Assembly (NCBI RefSeq): GCF_022347765.1
Contig: NZ_JAKRFZ010000016.1
Coordinates: 44,051-108,050 of the forward strand
Direction of reading: 5' to 3'
DNA length: 64,000 bases
Origin: Pseudoalteromonas sp. OOF1S-7
Lineage (GTDB): Bacteria > Pseudomonadota > Gammaproteobacteria > Enterobacterales > Alteromonadaceae
Made by a program: the position numbers and the translations under genes. The notes beneath the pieces are model-generated. The model worked only from the letters and a program-made list of their open reading frames with translations. It did no database searches and was not told where the DNA came from. Position 1 is the first letter of the stretch. The number at the start of each line of letters is the position of its first letter. Below, in pieces: positions 8,661-17,545 of the stretch.

Positions 8661-9506
8661 ATGCTAACGCTCATAAAAGAACAACTTATGCCATCCTGGT
8701 CGGCAGATAAATGCCTTCAGGGTGTACTCAAAAGCTGGATAGTCATCGCGCTACTTGGTCAGTGGGCCTTTGCCGTTTATATTCTCAGCATTTATGCACT
8801 GCCTTTGCTTATTGGCGCACCAGAGCATGCCGATAAGGTATCTCCGGCACAAGGTTTCGACAGTAGTGGCGGCTTTAATTCCTTAATGTTTTTCGGGCAT
8901 ATAATTCCCGCTGCCCTGATGGCGATGAGCGGTATCTTTCAGCTCTCGCCGGGAATGCGTCAACGGTATCCACGCTTTCACCGCTACAACGGCCGACTCT
9001 TTTTAGTGCTCGGTATGAGTGGCGCCCTGACAGGCCTGTACCTTTCATGGGGTGTTGGGATCCGTTTGAGCGATATTGGTGCTATGGGTGTCACGTTAAA
9101 CGGTCTGCTGATCCCCGCTTTTGTCTTCCTGGCCTGGCGCAGCGCCCTGAACAAGCAATTTGCCGCGCACCAGCGCTGGGCAGTGCACTGCTTTATTCTG
9201 GTCAATGGTGTGTGGGCATTTCGTCTGTTTCTGATGGGCTGGTATGTGATAAATCAGGGACCCAACGGTAACACGCGCAGCCTGGATGGCCCGGCAGATA
9301 TCAGCTTATCATTTCTGTGTTACTTGCTGCCTATGTTGGTTGCTGAGCTGTATTTCTGGGCCAAGAAACGCCGTTCAGACTCAGCAAAATGGCTTGCCAC
9401 CACTGCCATCGGTGTCGCTGCCCTCATTACTTTGATTGGTGTCGGCGCGGCTACGATGATGATGTGGAGCCCAAGAGTGGTGATGATTTTCAATAATCTG
9501 GTCTGA
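8661..9506 (+). CDS. DUF2306 multi-pass membrane protein
   Basis: About 281 residues from ATG 8661. ATG 8688 is equally possible; the longer frame back to 8553 has an unlikely polar head. Seven or so transmembrane segments are seen. The conserved pattern includes 'FFGHIIPAALMAMSGIFQL', 'RFHRYNGRLFLVLG' and 'AHQRWAVHCF', with histidines near the membrane faces, which is typical of DUF2306 and suggests a heme-binding cytochrome-like role; that is not proven for the family. It is divergent from the membrane AraC regulator, so that protein may control it. A hairpin at 9518-9544 follows the gene. Confidence 0.75.
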   Translation: MLTLIKEQLMPSWSADKCLQGVLKSWIVIALLGQWAFAVYILSIYALPLLIGAPEHADKVSPAQGFDSSGGFNSLMFFGHIIPAALMAMSGIFQLSPGMRQRYPRFHRYNGRLFLVLGMSGALTGLYLSWGVGIRLSDIGAMGVTLNGLLIPAFVFLAWRSALNKQFAAHQRWAVHCFILVNGVWAFRLFLMGWYVINQGPNGNTRSLDGPADISLSFLCYLLPMLVAELYFWAKKRRSDSAKWLATTAIGVAALITLIGVGAATMMMWSPRVVMIFNNLV

Positions 9507-9517
9507 TATGCGACGTA

Positions 9518-9544
9518 AACCGGGTGTCTTGACTTTACCCGGTT
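9518..9544 (+). terminator. Hairpin after the DUF2306 gene
   Basis: An 8-bp perfect stem, AACCGGGT (9518-9525) and ACCCGGTT (9537-9544), with an 11-nt loop, lies just past the stop codon. The following sequence (CTGCTTATAT) has only a poor T tract, so it may be a weak terminator or an mRNA-stabilising hairpin. Confidence 0.5.
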
Positions 9545-9684
9545 CTGCTTATATCCCTAAATATAGGTGACCGCTCAAAAAGTTGACCTCAGACAACGCC
9601 CTTTTTAGCAATCGTGGTACTTTTTACGGCGGTAATATGGGATGGCCAGAACACGCTGTGCCACCACGATGGGATTGAGTAATT

Positions 9685-11325
9685 ATGGATACACTTCAGC
9701 TGATAGGTAGCCTGCTTGGCGGTCTGGGGATTTTCCTGGTCGCCATTGGTATGATGACAGACGGCCTGAAGCTCGCCGCCGGTGCATCGCTGCGTAAGGT
9801 GCTGGCAACCTGGACGAAAACCCCGCAACGCGGCATTGCCTCGGGCTTTTGCATGACCGCACTGGTGCAATCGTCCAGCGCGGTGACCGTTGCTTCACTG
9901 GGATTTGTTAATGCGGGCCTGATTACTATGCATCAGGCGCTGGGTATTGTTTACGGTGCCAATGTCGGCACTACCATTACCGGTTGGCTGGTTGCCGCAG
10001 TTGGGTTTAAGTTTAATATTCAGGCCATCGCACTGCCGCTGATTGGCATAGGCGCATTGATGAAACTACTGCGTCCGCAATCCCGGCTGGCGTCAGCGGG
10101 CCTGGCGCTGGTTGGCTTTGGCTTATTTTTCATTGGTATCGATATTCTTAAAGGCGCGTTTGAACATGTCGTCGCCACCTTCGATCTAAGCCAGTTCACC
10201 GCCGAGGGGTTGACTGGTATGCTAACGTTTTTGCTGGTTGGCATTGTAATGACCACGCTAACTCAGTCATCCAGCGCGTCCATCGCACTAACAATTACAG
10301 CAGCAGCCAGTGGCATGATTGGCCTGTATGCTGCAGGTGCCATGGTAATCGGTGCCAATATTGGCACTACCTCTACCTCAATACTCGCAGCGATCGGTGC
10401 CACCTCTAACGCCAAGCGCGTGGCCGCGGCTCAGGTTGTGTTTAACGCGCTCACCGCCCTGGTAGCCTTTGTACTTTTACCTGTACTGTTTTATCTGATC
10501 ACCGAGATCACCGGATTTTTTAATCTGACCGCCGATCCGGCGCTGTCACTGGCGCTGTTCCATACCCTGTTTAACGTACTGGGCGTGATGCTGATCTTTC
10601 CACTCAATAACCGCCTGGCAAGCTTTTTAATGAAGCGATTTTGCAGCGTCGAGGAAACCGCAGCCCGGCCACGGTTTTTGGATAAAACCATTGCCCAGAC
10701 ACCGGCACTGGCAACTAACGCGCTGCTGCTCGAAACCAAATTAGTGGCCGATAAACTACTGGCGCAGTACGAAAAATCCCGTCAACCACTGGACGCTCTG
10801 GCCATTGAACAAGCGATCCAGACCATTCAGAAGCTCTGTCAGCACATTAGCAACTTTATTGTCACCGTGGAGCAGTCGGCCCTGTCGGAAGAAACCACTG
10901 GCCTGCTGGCCAAACTGATGCGTGTTGAACACTACCTGATTACCTGCAGCCACTGTGTCGAAAAGCTGGCCCACTTGCAGCCACAAAGACAACTGGCCGA
11001 ACACCCCGAATTGCACGCCCAGCTTCAGGAATATCAGTCGCAGCTGGGGCATTTTATGAAAACCAGCCTGACAGCCGAGTCGATGAGTGAAAGCACTTTA
11101 ACCGCCGCACTTGAACAACTACAGCAGCTGCATGACGACGTTAAGGACGATCTGATCCTTGCCGGTACCAATGCGACCCTGCCAATCGACAATATGGTGG
11201 TCAACATCAATGGCCTGTCCGATATGTGGCAGCTGACACAGCAGTGGCAAAAAGCCATGTTATTGTTATATTTGATAGAAGCGCAATTGAGCCCGGAGCA
11301 AGGCACCAGCAGTACGGAGGCTTAG
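9685..11325 (+). CDS. Na+/phosphate symporter (NptA/PNaS family) with PhoU-like tail
   Basis: 546 residues. Two inverted Na/Pi-cotransporter repeats are visible, each with the diagnostic QSSS motif ('ALVQSSSAVTVA' near residue 60, 'TLTQSSSASIAL' near residue 195) and a glycine-rich partner ('GANVGTTITGWLV', 'GANIGTTSTSILA'). They are followed by more membrane helices to about residue 320 and then a ~220-residue helical cytoplasmic domain of the PhoU-like type. It should import phosphate with sodium across the inner membrane. A DUF21 gene follows after 50 bp with its own AGGAG, so the two are probably cotranscribed. An inverted repeat, ATCGTGG (9611-9617) and CCACGAT (9664-9670), lies in the leader and could be an operator; no clear Pho box was found. 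Confidence 0.88.
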   Translation: MDTLQLIGSLLGGLGIFLVAIGMMTDGLKLAAGASLRKVLATWTKTPQRGIASGFCMTALVQSSSAVTVASLGFVNAGLITMHQALGIVYGANVGTTITGWLVAAVGFKFNIQAIALPLIGIGALMKLLRPQSRLASAGLALVGFGLFFIGIDILKGAFEHVVATFDLSQFTAEGLTGMLTFLLVGIVMTTLTQSSSASIALTITAAASGMIGLYAAGAMVIGANIGTTSTSILAAIGATSNAKRVAAAQVVFNALTALVAFVLLPVLFYLITEITGFFNLTADPALSLALFHTLFNVLGVMLIFPLNNRLASFLMKRFCSVEETAARPRFLDKTIAQTPALATNALLLETKLVADKLLAQYEKSRQPLDALAIEQAIQTIQKLCQHISNFIVTVEQSALSEETTGLLAKLMRVEHYLITCSHCVEKLAHLQPQRQLAEHPELHAQLQEYQSQLGHFMKTSLTAESMSESTLTAALEQLQQLHDDVKDDLILAGTNATLPIDNMVVNINGLSDMWQLTQQWQKAMLLLYLIEAQLSPEQGTSSTEA

Positions 11326-11375
11326 ATCACCACCCCGATGGATCACGAGCCGGGCAAACGTAACAGGAGCAAGGC

Positions 11376-12419
11376 ATGGCATCAGTATGGGGCGATTATG
11401 CGGCCTGGGCAGGCATTGTCTTTTGCCTGTCTCAGTCGGCAATGTTTTCGGGGCTGAACCTGGCATTTTTTAGTCTCAGTCGCTTACGCCTTGAGGTTGA
11501 AGTTGCCCAGGGCAACCCGGCAGCAAGAACCATCTTAGCACTGCGCGAGGATTCTAATTTTTTGCTGACGACCATTTTGTGGGGCAATGTGAGCATCAAT
11601 GTGTTGCTCACTTTACTGTCGGACTCTGTGATGGCCGGTATGGTGGCGTTTGTGTTTTCCACCGTGTTTATCACCTTGTTTGGCGAGATTGTACCGCAGG
11701 CCTATTTCAGTCGTAACGCCATGCGCATGGGTGCGCTGCTGGCACCCGTGCTCAGGTTTTATCAGTGGCTGCTCTATCCGGTTGCCAAACCTTCAGCCGT
11801 GCTACTCGATAGCTGGCTCGGCAAGGAGGGCATTAACTACTTTCGTGAAACCGACCTGAAAAGCGTGATTGAAAAGCACATTGAAGCGGAAGAAGCCGAG
11901 GTCGACAGACTCGAAGGCATAGGCGCAGTTAATTTTCTGACCATAGACGATACTTTGGTATCGCAGGAGGGCGAGCTTATCGACCCGCGCTCTGTCATTA
12001 CGCTGCCCAGTAAGGTCGACTTTCCCATCCTCCCTGAAGTCCAGCGCAGTTGCGATGACCCATTTTTACAACAGGTAAATGCCAGCGGGCACAAATGGGT
12101 GATCCTGGCCAACGAAGCCCGCCAGCCTTTGCTGGTGATGGACGCCGATGGCCTGCTGCGTGCCGCACTGTTCAATCCAGAGCAACCCTTTGAGCCCTAC
12201 GAATTTTGCTTCAGGCCCCTGATCATCCACAGTGCCGACATGAATCTGGGTGATGTGCTTAAACATCTTAAGTCTGCCGAATCCCTGGACCCGGACCACG
12301 ACGGCGACATTGAAGTCGACGTGGTGCTGGTCTGGACCGAACAACCCCGCATCATTACCGGGGCAGATATCCTGGGTCGGCTGTTAAAAGGCACCGGGGA
12401 AGTGGCGGCGCAAGCTTAG
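11376..12419 (+). CDS. DUF21 (CNNM-type) membrane protein
   Basis: 347 residues. The N-terminal ~150 residues are a DUF21/CNNM domain with 3-4 membrane helices and typical motifs ('SAMFSGLNLAFFSLSRLRLE', 'NFLLTTILWGNVSINVLL', 'TLFGEIVPQAYFSRNAMR'). An acidic helix bundle follows ('EKHIEAEEAEVDRLEG'). The C-terminal part sits where CBS domains occur in CorC/CNNM proteins, but I cannot recognise a clean CBS pair, so it may be diverged. Relatives are linked to Mg2+ or Na+ transport. Its position behind the Na/Pi symporter suggests a shared role in ion balance, which is inference. Confidence 0.8.
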   Translation: MASVWGDYAAWAGIVFCLSQSAMFSGLNLAFFSLSRLRLEVEVAQGNPAARTILALREDSNFLLTTILWGNVSINVLLTLLSDSVMAGMVAFVFSTVFITLFGEIVPQAYFSRNAMRMGALLAPVLRFYQWLLYPVAKPSAVLLDSWLGKEGINYFRETDLKSVIEKHIEAEEAEVDRLEGIGAVNFLTIDDTLVSQEGELIDPRSVITLPSKVDFPILPEVQRSCDDPFLQQVNASGHKWVILANEARQPLLVMDADGLLRAALFNPEQPFEPYEFCFRPLIIHSADMNLGDVLKHLKSAESLDPDHDGDIEVDVVLVWTEQPRIITGADILGRLLKGTGEVAAQA

Positions 12420-12478
12420 CCTGAGCCACCACTGCATGCCGTTATGCGTTTTGGTCTATGTGAACAGTCGTGCGAACG

Positions 12479-13108
12479 CTACGACGCCTGATTGGGAATA
12501 ATCTTGATCTCCACGCGGCGGTTTTGTGCTTTGCCCTGCTCGGTGTTGTTGCTGGCGACAGGCTGAGATTCCCCCATCCCTTGTGCATGTATACGTGCCG
12601 GGTTTATCTGGTAGGACAGCAAAGACTGCTTCACACTGTTTGCGCGTTGCTCAGAGAGGGTCTGGTTAAATCCGGCTGAACCGGCCGAGTCCGTGTGACC
12701 AACGATGGTCAGAAAGGTTTTGTCATATTTTTGCATGACCCGGGCAATCCCCTGCAATGTTGTGTTAAAACCCGGGCTGATGGCCGACTGGCCGGTGGCA
12801 AAGGTGATATTGGCAGGCAACACCAGGCGCATCTGATCGCCCTCGCGCACCACTTCTACGCCGGTGCCCGCCAGCTCTTCGTTAAAAGCCGCTTCCTGTT
12901 GATCCATATAATTGCCAATGGCCGCACCGGCAATGGCGCCTACCGCCGCACCAATGGCAATGCGCTTGTCTTTATGATTGCCCGTGGCTTTACCCAACAC
13001 AGCGCCCGTTGCAGCACCTATCGCCGCGCCTTTGCCGGTGTTGTTCATTTCACATCCCGACAAGGCAGCCAGTGCAGCGGCACCCAGTAGTATCTTATTG
13101 ATTGTCAT
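12479..13108 (-). CDS. OmpA-family lipoprotein with glycine-zipper domain (YiaD-like)
   Basis: 209 residues from ATG 13108, chosen because an AGGA lies 6 bp before it; upstream in-frame ATGs are too close to that site. A lipoprotein signal ends in L-S-G-C ('LAALSGCEMNNTGKGAA'). The next ~60 residues form glycine-zipper helices ('GAAIGAATGAVLGKATG', 'AIGAAVGAIAGAAIG') that can insert in a membrane. The C-terminal ~110 residues are an OmpA peptidoglycan-binding domain: 'NITFATGQSAISPGF', 'VGHTDSAGSAGFNQTLSEQR', 'ARIHAQGMGESQPVASN' and 'AQNRRVEIKI', with the Asp and Arg that bind diaminopimelate. It should tie the outer membrane to the wall. YiaD has the same layout. Confidence 0.88.
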   Translation of the reverse strand: MTINKILLGAAALAALSGCEMNNTGKGAAIGAATGAVLGKATGNHKDKRIAIGAAVGAIAGAAIGNYMDQQEAAFNEELAGTGVEVVREGDQMRLVLPANITFATGQSAISPGFNTTLQGIARVMQKYDKTFLTIVGHTDSAGSAGFNQTLSEQRANSVKQSLLSYQINPARIHAQGMGESQPVASNNTEQGKAQNRRVEIKIIPNQAS

Positions 13109-13291
13109 ATTCATTCCTGAGTTAAACGTCATTATCACAATTATTGCAATAAATGATTAACTCGAACTGAAGCAGTGGTGAGCAGACAAGCAAGGTGCCA
13201 GAGTGGCATTTATTCAGTCACGCAGCTTGCAGGACAGCGCGTAGTGGTTCTGTTAGGATGCTTTTTTACCTGTTAAACCTTTGGAAAGCCC

Positions 13292-14497
13292 TTGAAATTG
13301 TCATATATATCTCGCTTACTGGCGTTACCCGCGCTGCTGTTGACGCTGACAGCTCAGGCCGTGCCTGTCTATGTACAAGCCGGACCGGGGAGTTTTAATC
13401 ATGCCGCACTGGACTTGCTCGCTGCCCGTCTGTCCGGAGATTATCAGCGTCATTACTCAGGCACCCCGGCGCATACCTATGCCAGTGCGGCGCAGGCACA
13501 GACCTGGGCTTTCAGCGCACTGGCCAACTCCACCATTGAAGGGCAACTGGTCCCGGCCATTGTGGATGCAATGCGCAGCTATAAGGTCACGGAACTTAGC
13601 GCTGCCGTACATATGCCCATCAAGATGTGTGTATTTGGTTTGAGCAAGACCGGTAACATCACGCATGCGGCATCCCACCCGGCAGCCCTGAAACAAGTAG
13701 GCCGCTGGCTCAGTGCGCATCAGATCCAAGTAAAGCCAGTACCTAAAGGCACCAACGAAGCCGCCCGCTTACTCGCTGACGGCCAGTTTGACCAAAACAC
13801 AGTGGCAGTAGGCAGTTGCGCACTCAAAGTGGTGTACCCACAGCTGACGTTGCGTGAGATAGGCATTCAGGACAATCCAGATAACCACACTCTGTTCGGC
13901 CTGATGAAGATGGAAAAGCGGCCTCAACCGATCAACGAGAACGAAGCGCGCACCGCACTGGCGCAAGTGGTTAGCCAGGCCAATACGCTGATAAATACTC
14001 GCACAGACTCAGCTAAAGTGCTGTTCTCACATATCAATCAGCGCCTTGCCCAGATGCAGCCTGTGGCACTGTTTAAAGCGCAAAAACACAAGCCCGTGGA
14101 AGATCTATCCCGAGAAACCCAGGTACTTTCAAAGGCACTGGATGAAGCCCGTCAGCAGTGCCTGGACAGCGCCAGCGTGAAGGCGTTTTTCCAGGCACAA
14201 ATGGATGCAGCCAAAGCCATTCAATATCGATACCGGGCACAATGGCTGGCCGAGGGGGTGCCCAACAAAGACGCTGACCTGGTTCAACTAAGAAGTACAT
14301 TAAATCAACTCGGCGCTGCCATACTTGGGACCCTGACCCATCACCTTGCCAGCCACGGTAACCTCACAGGAGAACTGACAGGTTTGTTTAATCAGACAAT
14401 AGACACCAACAAGTTGTCAGAGCAAGACAAAGCCAGGCTCTTTTCAGCACTGCAAGACGTGCGCCGGGTGAACAACTGCGCTATCACGTCTGTGTAG
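13292..14497 (+). CDS. Exported prephenate dehydratase-like/chorismate mutase (AroQ-gamma) fusion
   Basis: 401 residues from a TTG start preceded by GGAAAG. A signal peptide ends near 'LTLTAQA'. Residues ~25-215 follow the prephenate dehydratase pattern: 'GPGSFNHAALDLLAARL', 'FSALANSTIEGQLVPAI' (the NS-IEG block), 'HMPIKMCVFGL', 'SHPAALKQVGRWL', 'KGTNEAARLLADG' and 'DNPDNHTLFGLM'. Residues ~240-401 resemble periplasmic AroQ-gamma chorismate mutase ('RLAQMQPVALFKAQKHKPVE', then 'SRETQVLSKALDEAR' and 'FFQAQMDAAKAIQ'). The enzyme would turn chorismate into prephenate and then phenylpyruvate outside the cytoplasm. The order is the reverse of the cytoplasmic P-protein (mutase first) and no ACT regulatory domain is seen. 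Some PDT motif residues differ from the norm, so activity of that half is uncertain. Confidence 0.75.
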   Translation: MKLSYISRLLALPALLLTLTAQAVPVYVQAGPGSFNHAALDLLAARLSGDYQRHYSGTPAHTYASAAQAQTWAFSALANSTIEGQLVPAIVDAMRSYKVTELSAAVHMPIKMCVFGLSKTGNITHAASHPAALKQVGRWLSAHQIQVKPVPKGTNEAARLLADGQFDQNTVAVGSCALKVVYPQLTLREIGIQDNPDNHTLFGLMKMEKRPQPINENEARTALAQVVSQANTLINTRTDSAKVLFSHINQRLAQMQPVALFKAQKHKPVEDLSRETQVLSKALDEARQQCLDSASVKAFFQAQMDAAKAIQYRYRAQWLAEGVPNKDADLVQLRSTLNQLGAAILGTLTHHLASHGNLTGELTGLFNQTIDTNKLSEQDKARLFSALQDVRRVNNCAITSV

Positions 14498-14647
14498 TAT
14501 AAACGTCGACTACTGTAATGGTCGCAAGCCGGGTTGGCTGGTCTGTTGATTAGCATTGTGCTGGCAGACATGTGTGTTGTTCATCACTTTTCGACGCAGT
14601 CAGCCGTGGTATTACGAAAGTAACAGCATTTTCAATGACGTTAGAAC

Positions 14648-14686
14648 AAAAAAACCGCCATCACAATCATGATAGCGGTTTTTTTT
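14648..14686. terminator. Bidirectional Rho-independent terminator
   Basis: AAACCGC-CATCA and TGATA-GCGGTTT form a stem with one mismatch around a CAATCA loop, with an A run on the left and eight Ts on the right. It separates the convergent prephenate dehydratase fusion and trypsin-like protease genes and can serve both strands. Confidence 0.85.
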
Positions 14687-14727
14687 ACTGAGAGGGGAAC
14701 CTGTCCCCTTAGCGATCTCTGATTGGG

Positions 14728-17247
14728 TTACTTCTTCACTCGACGCGTGAATAACGCCAAAGACATCAGTAGCAGCGCAAATGAGCCAAAAGAACCACTG
14801 TCTTTTTCAGGCTGTTTAACTGTGACTTTGATGTTCTCCGTTGACGATGCACCAAAGGTATCCGTCACGGTAACCGCAAACTCCAGTACTTCATTTTGAT
14901 TGACAGAAGGCGCCACTACACTCAATTGTGCATTGCTTCCCGACACATTCACACTGGTACCAGATACCTGTTCCCAGTTAAATGTCAGCTCATCACCATC
15001 CGGATCCACAGAAGCTGACGCGTTCAGTTCAATACTCTTACCCGATGCAATCAAGGTTGAGTTAGCAGACAGCACAACCTGAGGTGCATTATTTTTAGCA
15101 ATAGCGACGGTCACCAGCTGTCCCGACTTAGCGCCAAACTCATCCTGTGCAATCACTTCATATACCAGCGTTTTACCAACCAGCTCTTCATCAGCCTTGA
15201 TCTTTACCGTGGCTGTCTCGCCAACCGGCGCTGAGTTTTCACTTGAACGATTCACCCAGGTATAGGATAACGCATCACCCTCAGGGTCCGTTGTACCGCT
15301 TGCATCTAAAGTAAACTCCAACCCGCCTCGCACATCGATATTCGCTTCTGCAACCTTGATCACAGGTTGCTTGTTCTCATCGATAGTGACAGTCACGCGT
15401 TGTTTAGATGTCGCGCCGAATTCGTCAGTGGCAGTCACTTCATATGTCTGAGTCACTGTCTCGGTGACGACAGGCGCGATAGGCGTAAATGCCTCCTCTG
15501 TGCTCAGTACAACTTCAGGTGCGCTCATATCAGTCCAGGTCAGCGCATAGCTGTCACCGTCCGGATCCGTTGTACCAGTTGCATCCAGAGCAATACCCAT
15601 ACCACTTCTTACACTTAGGCTGGTTTGTGCCAGTCTGATGGCCGGGCCGAGATTCTCACGCATTGTCACATCAAATGCTTTCAGCGTGACATTATCGCTC
15701 CCCAGACTGACAGACGAATCCTTAATGTACTCAAAAACAACCGTGTTTGGTCCTTTATTCAGGTCAAACGATGCTGTCTCATACGCCAGGTTCTCGCCGC
15801 TTTGTCTAATCACTTGTTCACCATTAAGGTAAACATTGAAAAAGTCATAGCCAATCTCTGATGACAGCAGGTACTCGAAGTTAATTCCCAATGCTAAACC
15901 ATGGTCAATTTCAGCCATTAAGATCGACTTTTGTGAAAGTTCAGTCAGATTTGGGTTTTCTTCTCTATCTGATATATCACCGCTGATCAATAGTGGCGCT
16001 GAGGTGCTATCTTCAACAACCTCTTCGCTGAGATACCAAGGCTCATCACCACCGGTGTACCATCGAGCAACAGGTTCAGCAGACATGTGTGCATTGATGT
16101 CCACCTCGCTGGCCGGGATCTTTTCATAGCTGTAAGTACGACCTCGCGACGCAATGTTCTCGTTTACCAACTCGGCATTTAGCGTGAATTGGCCTTCTTT
16201 GGCACTTTGTGAAGCAGATACTGATACCTCACAAAACTGGCCAGGTTCTACCACATTTGCTGTACAGTTTTCAGCAGCAATGGACACTCCGGCAGCTTGT
16301 TCAGACAGCACTAGGCCAGTGATCTGAACCGGGCCATCCGACATGTTTTTTAACCTGACTGCGACTGCGGTATCTGGTTTATCCGCAATCAGAGTTTCTG
16401 CGGGTTGAAACCCGACGTATTGTTGATTTCGATTTACCCAGGTATTTAAAACCGCTACATCAGCGTACACACCAGGTTTGAATTCATAAGCACATCCATC
16501 TCCCCAACTGACCACGCCGACCTGGATCCAGCGATTATCGCGGTTGACGATAAGCGGACCGCCACTATCGCCCTGACAGGAATCTTTACCTCCCTCGTCA
16601 AAGCCCGCGCAAATCATACTATCTGAAATTTGACCATCGTAATGTTTGGCATCATTACACACTTCGTTTGAGATATAAGGCACATCTACTTCATGTAGTT
16701 TATCTGGCGATGGACCGCCCGCATAGAGTGCCCCCCAGCCCATTACTTTGAAGTTTTCACCCACTACATAGCTGCGCTTCAGCTCATCATCAGCCAGCTC
16801 AATTGGCTCAATTCCTGCGACCGGATTTGCAAGAGTCAGTATCGCTATGTCATTGTTATAGGTATACGTATCGTGATACTGCTCATGCATTACAATATCA
16901 GTCACTTGGTACAGCTCACCCTGGCTCTCGTCTGTAAGGTCATGACTGCCAAACTTAACCGCAAAGTCACTGGCACTCCAGCCTTCAACGCAATGCGCCG
17001 CCGTCAGCACTTTGTTAGGTGCAATCAGCGACGAGCCGCAATAGTGACGAAATCTCTCACCATTGAAGACTTGCAAGCTCCCCATAAAAGGATAAGCAAA
17101 TGGCGTGGTTTCCCCACCACCCACGATTCTGACATCATCCATTGCGCCGCGAAGTTGAAGTGGTTGTTTTTCTTTCGCAAACGCAACCCCGGTCAAAGAG
17201 GTGGATGCCAAAGTGAATAAAAGTACTTTTTTTATTGTCGATTCCAT
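14728..17247 (-). CDS. Secreted trypsin-like serine protease with PKD-type repeats and GlyGly-CTERM-like tail
   Basis: 839 residues. A signal peptide ends near 'SLTGVAFA'; activation would occur before 'IVGGGETTPF' (residue 41). The S1 triad is His85 ('LTAAHC'), Asp133 ('NNDIAIL') and Ser228 ('CQGDSGGP'); Asp222, six residues before Ser228, is the position that gives trypsin-like Lys/Arg specificity. A ~300-residue beta-rich region follows, then three PKD/Ig-like repeats of ~85 residues, each with a D-P-D/E-G-D motif ('GTTDPDGDSYALTW', 'GTTDPEGDALSYTW', 'ASVDPDGDELTFNW'). The C-terminus has a short Gly/Ser turn, a ~17-residue hydrophobic helix and a basic end ('RRVKK'), as in GlyGly-CTERM proteins processed by rhombosortase. 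It is probably a type II secretion substrate displayed at or released from the surface. Confidence 0.9.
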   Translation of the reverse strand: MESTIKKVLLFTLASTSLTGVAFAKEKQPLQLRGAMDDVRIVGGGETTPFAYPFMGSLQVFNGERFRHYCGSSLIAPNKVLTAAHCVEGWSASDFAVKFGSHDLTDESQGELYQVTDIVMHEQYHDTYTYNNDIAILTLANPVAGIEPIELADDELKRSYVVGENFKVMGWGALYAGGPSPDKLHEVDVPYISNEVCNDAKHYDGQISDSMICAGFDEGGKDSCQGDSGGPLIVNRDNRWIQVGVVSWGDGCAYEFKPGVYADVAVLNTWVNRNQQYVGFQPAETLIADKPDTAVAVRLKNMSDGPVQITGLVLSEQAAGVSIAAENCTANVVEPGQFCEVSVSASQSAKEGQFTLNAELVNENIASRGRTYSYEKIPASEVDINAHMSAEPVARWYTGGDEPWYLSEEVVEDSTSAPLLISGDISDREENPNLTELSQKSILMAEIDHGLALGINFEYLLSSEIGYDFFNVYLNGEQVIRQSGENLAYETASFDLNKGPNTVVFEYIKDSSVSLGSDNVTLKAFDVTMRENLGPAIRLAQTSLSVRSGMGIALDATGTTDPDGDSYALTWTDMSAPEVVLSTEEAFTPIAPVVTETVTQTYEVTATDEFGATSKQRVTVTIDENKQPVIKVAEANIDVRGGLEFTLDASGTTDPEGDALSYTWVNRSSENSAPVGETATVKIKADEELVGKTLVYEVIAQDEFGAKSGQLVTVAIAKNNAPQVVLSANSTLIASGKSIELNASASVDPDGDELTFNWEQVSGTSVNVSGSNAQLSVVAPSVNQNEVLEFAVTVTDTFGASSTENIKVTVKQPEKDSGSFGSFALLLMSLALFTRRVKK

Positions 17248-17545
17248 GTAAATTTTCCTGATTTAATACTACTTGTTTACTTAGAGCATAACAGTCGACA
17301 AATTATCACAAAAGGTTCCTAAATATAAAACAAAATATACATTGCACAGCCAAATGCGCAAAAATCAGTCAATAAATGTCTGTGTGGAGAATAGAGCGTG
17401 AATACACAATGTAGAAAAGGGTTAACTTCTGGCGAATGGTGTGGTTTTTCTGGACGGTAAAAAACTAAAATTGACTGACCAAGGTGTCCTGGCCAGTCAT
17501 TATGGTCGTTTCACAGCCCCGATATACGAGACTGCCATTCTTTAT

